This document shows positions 6,217 through 9,244 of a stretch of 9,244 nucleotides of DNA, one piece after another. Under the pieces are notes generated by a model. It saw only the letters and a list, made by a program, of their open reading frames with translations. It searched no databases and was not told where the DNA came from. The position numbers were made by a program, and so were the translations under genes. The DNA lies in NCBI GenBank assembly GCA_007134805.1, contig SLKB01000341.1, positions 1-9,244 of the forward strand, in the 5' to 3' direction. This DNA comes from Paracoccaceae bacterium (GTDB lineage Bacteria; Pseudomonadota; Alphaproteobacteria; Rhodobacterales; Rhodobacteraceae). Positions within the stretch are counted from its first letter, which is position 1; the number at the start of each line of letters is the position of its first letter.

Positions 6217-6246
6217 GTTGGTTCCTGGGGTGAGAGTGGTGGGCGC

Positions 6247-7503
6247 ATGCCGCTTCTGGTAATGAAATTCGGCGGCACCTCGGTCGCGGATCTGGAGCGT
6301 ATCCGCCATGCGGCCGCCAAGGTCCGCGCCGAGGTGGAGCGCGGCCATGATGTGATCGTCATCGTCTCGGCCATGTCGGGCAAGACGAATGAGCTGGTGG
6401 GCTGGGTCAACCAGACCTCGCCGCTGTATGACGCGCGCGAATATGATGCCGTCGTCAGTTCGGGCGAGAATGTCACGGCCGGGCTGATGGCGCTGACGCT
6501 GCAGGAGATGGGCATTCCCGCACGGTCCTGGCAGGGCTGGCAGGTGCCGATCCAGACCACGAGCCAGCATGGCGCGGCGCGGTTCATGGATATCCCGCGC
6601 GCCAATATCGACGCGAAATTCGCCGAGGGCTTCAAGGTCGCGGTGATCGCGGGGTTTCAGGGTGTCAGCGACGAGGGCCGGATCACCACGCTGGGCCGCG
6701 GCGGGTCGGACACGACCGCGGTTGCCTTTGCCGCCGCCTTCAAGGCGGAGCGCTGCGATATCTACACCGATGTCGATGGCATCTACACAACCGATCCGCG
6801 AATCACCTCGAAGGCGCGCAAGCTGGAAAAGATCAGCTTCGAAGAGATGCTGGAGCTTGCGAGCCTTGGCGCGAAGGTGCTGCAGACCCGTTCCGTCGAG
6901 CTGGCGATGCGCTACAAGGTGCGGCTGCGCGTGTTGTCGTCGTTTGATGCGACGGATGAAACCTCTGGAACCCTGGTCTGTGATGAGGATGAAATCATGG
7001 AATCCAAAGTCGTCTCGGGCGTGGCCTATAGCCGCGAGGAAGCCAAGCTTACACTTGTCACGGTCGAGGACCGCCCTGGCATCGCCGCGGCCATTTTCGG
7101 GCCGCTGGCAGAGAGCGGGGTGAATGTGGACATGATCGTGCAGAATATCTCGGAAAAAACCCAAGGGCATGACCGGCCGGTGACCGACATGACCTTTTCC
7201 TGCCCGGTCGATCAGGTGGCGCGCGCGCGGCGCGCGCTGGAGGCCGCGCGCGATGCGGGCTCGATCGCCTATGACGTGTTGGAAGTGGACACGGATGCGG
7301 CGAAAGTGTCGGTCGTGGGGATCGGGATGCGCAGCCATGCGGGCGTTGCCGCGCGCATGTTTGCGGCGCTGGCGGCGGAAGGTGTCAACATCAAGGTCAT
7401 TGCCACCTCGGAGATCAAGATTTCCGTGCTGATCGACCGGAAATATATGGAACTGGCCGTTCAGGCGCTTCATGATGCGTTCGAATTGAACAAGGCCGGC
7501 TGA
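6247..7503 (+). CDS. lysC: aspartate kinase (aspartokinase)
   Basis: This 418-residue enzyme phosphorylates aspartate with ATP, the first committed step toward lysine/diaminopimelate, threonine, methionine and isoleucine. The amino-acid kinase domain (about 1-245) begins LVMKFGGTSV (Lys7) and contains SSGENV (71-76), TTLGRGGSDTTAVA (147-160) and YTDVDGIYTTDPR (173-185). The C-terminal region (about 260-418) holds two ACT domains: one around VTVEDRPGIAAAIF and VDMIVQNIS, the other around VSVVGIGMRSHAGVA and IKVIATSEIKISVLI. This is the layout of enzymes inhibited jointly by lysine and threonine, so similar control is inferred. ATG 6247 gives the standard family N-terminus, preceded by GGTGGG. 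An in-frame Met251 has its own strong ribosome site. ptsP follows 33 nt downstream with no visible terminator. Confidence 0.96.
   Translation: MPLLVMKFGGTSVADLERIRHAAAKVRAEVERGHDVIVIVSAMSGKTNELVGWVNQTSPLYDAREYDAVVSSGENVTAGLMALTLQEMGIPARSWQGWQVPIQTTSQHGAARFMDIPRANIDAKFAEGFKVAVIAGFQGVSDEGRITTLGRGGSDTTAVAFAAAFKAERCDIYTDVDGIYTTDPRITSKARKLEKISFEEMLELASLGAKVLQTRSVELAMRYKVRLRVLSSFDATDETSGTLVCDEDEIMESKVVSGVAYSREEAKLTLVTVEDRPGIAAAIFGPLAESGVNVDMIVQNISEKTQGHDRPVTDMTFSCPVDQVARARRALEAARDAGSIAYDVLEVDTDAAKVSVVGIGMRSHAGVAARMFAALAAEGVNIKVIATSEIKISVLIDRKYMELAVQALHDAFELNKAG
6985..6999 (+). promoter_or_regulatory. possible internal ribosome binding site and start inside lysC
   Basis: GAGGA (6985-6989) is followed by 7 nt and an in-frame ATG (6997-6999, codon 251), near-ideal Shine-Dalgarno geometry. 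The ATG falls in the linker between the kinase domain and the ACT domains and would yield a 168-residue ACT-only polypeptide. Bacillus subtilis and Corynebacterium glutamicum make a separate beta subunit from an equivalent internal start. The GAGGA also arises from acidic codons (Asp-Glu-Asp), so chance is possible. Confidence 0.4.
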
Positions 7504-7536
7504 GAGAAGCCTCGCGCCGCAAAACTCGGAGGGGCC

Positions 7537-9244
7537 ATGCCCCACAGGACGGAAACCGACAGCCGCAACCTGCTGCGTGGGCTGCGCGATGCAATGTCCG
7601 AGGCAAGCCCCGGGCAGGAACGGCTGGACCGGATCACCACCATTGTCGCCCGCTCGATGGGGGTGGAGGTCTGTTCGATCTATCTGTTCCGCGACCCCGA
7701 CACGCTGGAACTCTGCGCGACCGAGGGGCTGCGCCCGGGCGCGGTGCACCAGACGCGGCTGCGCATGGGCGAGGGGCTCGTGGGCAAGGTCGCGCGCTAT
7801 GCGCGCGTCCTCAACACGCGCAACGCTACCATCGAGCCGGGCTTTCGCTACATGCCGGAAACGGGCGAGGAGGTGTTCAGCTCGTTCCTTGGCGTGCCGA
7901 TCCAGCGGCTGGGCGAGCGGCTGGGCGTGCTGGTCGTGCAGGCGAAGGAGCCGCGCCTTTATAGCGATGACGAGGTGTACGGCCTTGAAGTGGTCGCCAT
8001 GGTCATCGCCGAGATGGCCGAGCTTGGCGCTTTCGTGGGCGAGGGCACGGGCTTTGCCACTCCGCATCAGAACCCGATCCTGCTGCATGGCGTGACCGCG
8101 CAGGAGGGCGAGGCCGAGGGCCATGTCTGGCTGCACCAGCCGCGCGTGGTGATCACCAATCTGGTCAATGACGACAGCCGCGCCGAGGTTGCGCGCCTGC
8201 ATGGCGCGATCGACAAGCTGCGCGTGTCGATCGACGAATTGCTCGCGCATGCCAGCACCCGCGACAAGGAACATCTGGAGGTGTTGCAGACCTACCGGAT
8301 GTTCGCCAATTCGCGCGGCTGGCTGAAGCGGATGGAGGAAGACATCCGGCTGGGCCTCTCGGCCGAGGCAGCGGTCGAGAAGGAGCAGTCGAGCGCGCGC
8401 GCCCGGCTGGAAACCGTGCCCGATGCCTATCTGCGCGATCGGCTGCATGATCTCGATGACCTGTCGAACCGGCTGTTGCGAATCCTGACCGGGCAGGGCA
8501 GCGAGACCGGCGCCGAGATGCCCGACCGCCCGATCCTGGTCGCGCGCAATATCGGCCCCGGAGAGTTGCTGGAATACGGGCGCAAGCTGCGCGGGGTGGT
8601 GCTCGAAGAGGGCGCCGTGGGCAGCCATGCGACGATCGTGGCGCGCGCTCTGGCGATCCCGCTGGTGATCAATGTGCCGCGCATCACCACCGAAGCGCTC
8701 AATGGCGATCACATCCTTGTCGACGGGACCGAGGGCGCGGTGCACCTGCGCCCCGATGACACCGTCGCCACGGCGTTTCGCGACAAGATGGCCATGCAGG
8801 CCAAGGCGCAGGAGCGGTATGCCAGCCTGCGCGACAAGCCCGCCACTGCCCGCTGCGGCACGCGCGTGGCGCTGAACATGAATGCGGGGCTGATGGCCGA
8901 TCTGCCCTCGCTGCCGAGTTCGGGGGCCGAGGCAGTGGGGCTTTTTCGGACCGAATTGCAGTTCCTCGCGCGCGAGAAGATGCCGCGCCGGTCCGAGCTG
9001 GTGACGAATTATGCGCGGGTGATCGACGCGGCGCAGGGCAAGCAGGTGTATTTCCGCACGCTCGATATCGGGTCGGACAAGGTCATGCCCTACATGAAGC
9101 GCCCCGATGAGCCGAACCCGGCGATGGGCTGGCGCGCGATCCGGGTGGGGCTCGACAAGCCGGGCGTGCTGCGGATGCAGGTGCAGGCGCTGATCCGGGC
9201 GGCGAACGGGCGCGCGCTGAGCGTGATGTTCCCGCTCATCGCCG
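7537..9244 (+). CDS. ptsP: phosphoenolpyruvate-protein phosphotransferase PtsP (EI-Ntr), 3'-truncated by the window
   Basis: The frame from ATG 7537 stays open for 569 codons to the window edge, so the C-terminus is missing. PtsP is Enzyme I of the nitrogen phosphotransferase system: it autophosphorylates from PEP and passes phosphate to NPr (PtsO) and then PtsN. Domains in order are an N-terminal GAF sensor (about 18-165), which in characterised homologues responds to glutamine; the HPr-binding helical part (about 190-325); the phosphohistidine domain with GSHATIVARALAIPLVINV and expected phosphorylated His364; and the PEP-binding barrel with LFRTELQF (Arg471) and FRTLDIGSDKVMPYM (Arg507). 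GGAGGGG (7528-7534) directly precedes the start. It lies 33 nt after lysC, probably in one transcript. No ptsO or ptsN is in the window. Confidence 0.95.
   Translation, partial: MPHRTETDSRNLLRGLRDAMSEASPGQERLDRITTIVARSMGVEVCSIYLFRDPDTLELCATEGLRPGAVHQTRLRMGEGLVGKVARYARVLNTRNATIEPGFRYMPETGEEVFSSFLGVPIQRLGERLGVLVVQAKEPRLYSDDEVYGLEVVAMVIAEMAELGAFVGEGTGFATPHQNPILLHGVTAQEGEAEGHVWLHQPRVVITNLVNDDSRAEVARLHGAIDKLRVSIDELLAHASTRDKEHLEVLQTYRMFANSRGWLKRMEEDIRLGLSAEAAVEKEQSSARARLETVPDAYLRDRLHDLDDLSNRLLRILTGQGSETGAEMPDRPILVARNIGPGELLEYGRKLRGVVLEEGAVGSHATIVARALAIPLVINVPRITTEALNGDHILVDGTEGAVHLRPDDTVATAFRDKMAMQAKAQERYASLRDKPATARCGTRVALNMNAGLMADLPSLPSSGAEAVGLFRTELQFLAREKMPRRSELVTNYARVIDAAQGKQVYFRTLDIGSDKVMPYMKRPDEPNPAMGWRAIRVGLDKPGVLRMQVQALIRAANGRALSVMFPLIA

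Noticed and set aside
6210..6233. Seven-codon open frame (MKGWFLG) just upstream of lysC, considered as a leader peptide
   Set aside because: It has one Lys and no Thr, no ribosome site is evident and no attenuator hairpin with a T-tract follows. Its ATG is more simply part of a -10-like element.
5925..6233. A 102-codon plus-strand frame overlapping the end of the deacetylase gene
   Set aside because: It is mostly inside the deacetylase-family gene in another frame, Ala/Arg/Pro-rich, with no domain or ribosome site.
6169..6246. Riboswitch (lysine type) before lysC
   Set aside because: The 78-nt gap is too short for a lysine riboswitch and shows no matching conserved core.
6208..8745. An 845-codon open frame on the minus strand
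   Set aside because: It lies antisense to lysC and ptsP, both unmistakable, and has the same His/Arg-rich shadow composition.

Overview
The window is GC-rich DNA of ordinary bacterial gene density. Its protein set points to an alphaproteobacterium, most likely Rhodobacterales (Rhodobacter/Paracoccus-like): a Bpt-type leucyltransferase, a DUF1178 zinc-ribbon protein, a 418-residue aspartokinase followed by a GAF-containing PtsP, and pervasive G/C third positions. No rRNA, tRNA, CRISPR array, insertion sequence, phage gene or other sign of recent transfer is visible, and no stretch of more than 300 bases lacks a gene.

Left block (1-2813, + strand): the tail of a class III aminotransferase, then a YbaK-type aminoacyl-tRNA deacylase starting 3 nt after its stop, then a small RDD membrane protein whose start overlaps the deacylase stop (ATGA). 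After a 75-nt gap with a candidate promoter come bpt (leucyl transfer to N-terminal Asp/Glu, N-degron pathway) and, 30 nt later, a TIM-barrel sugar isomerase/epimerase-like protein.

Middle block (2821-4389, - strand): DUF1178 protein, then a CDP-alcohol phosphatidyltransferase-like membrane protein, then a YjbQ/UPF0047 protein, the last two joined by an ATGA overlap. YjbQ converges on the epimerase-like gene with only 7 nt between stop codons, and a 7-bp hairpin spans both stops.

Right block (4527-9244, + strand): an apparently exported glutathione peroxidase-like protein and, 13 nt on, a class I-like histone-deacetylase fold (AcuC-type) hydrolase. After 78 nt with a possible promoter come lysC (aspartate kinase) and ptsP (Enzyme I-Ntr with N-terminal GAF domain), the latter running off the right edge. 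The lysC-ptsP pair sets the entry step of Lys/Thr/Met synthesis beside the nitrogen-status phosphotransfer system.

Overall this is a chromosomal housekeeping region. I found no convincing undescribed system. The observations most worth a second look are a near-ideal internal ribosome binding site in lysC, placed where some aspartokinases start a separate beta subunit, and several small dyads at gene boundaries.
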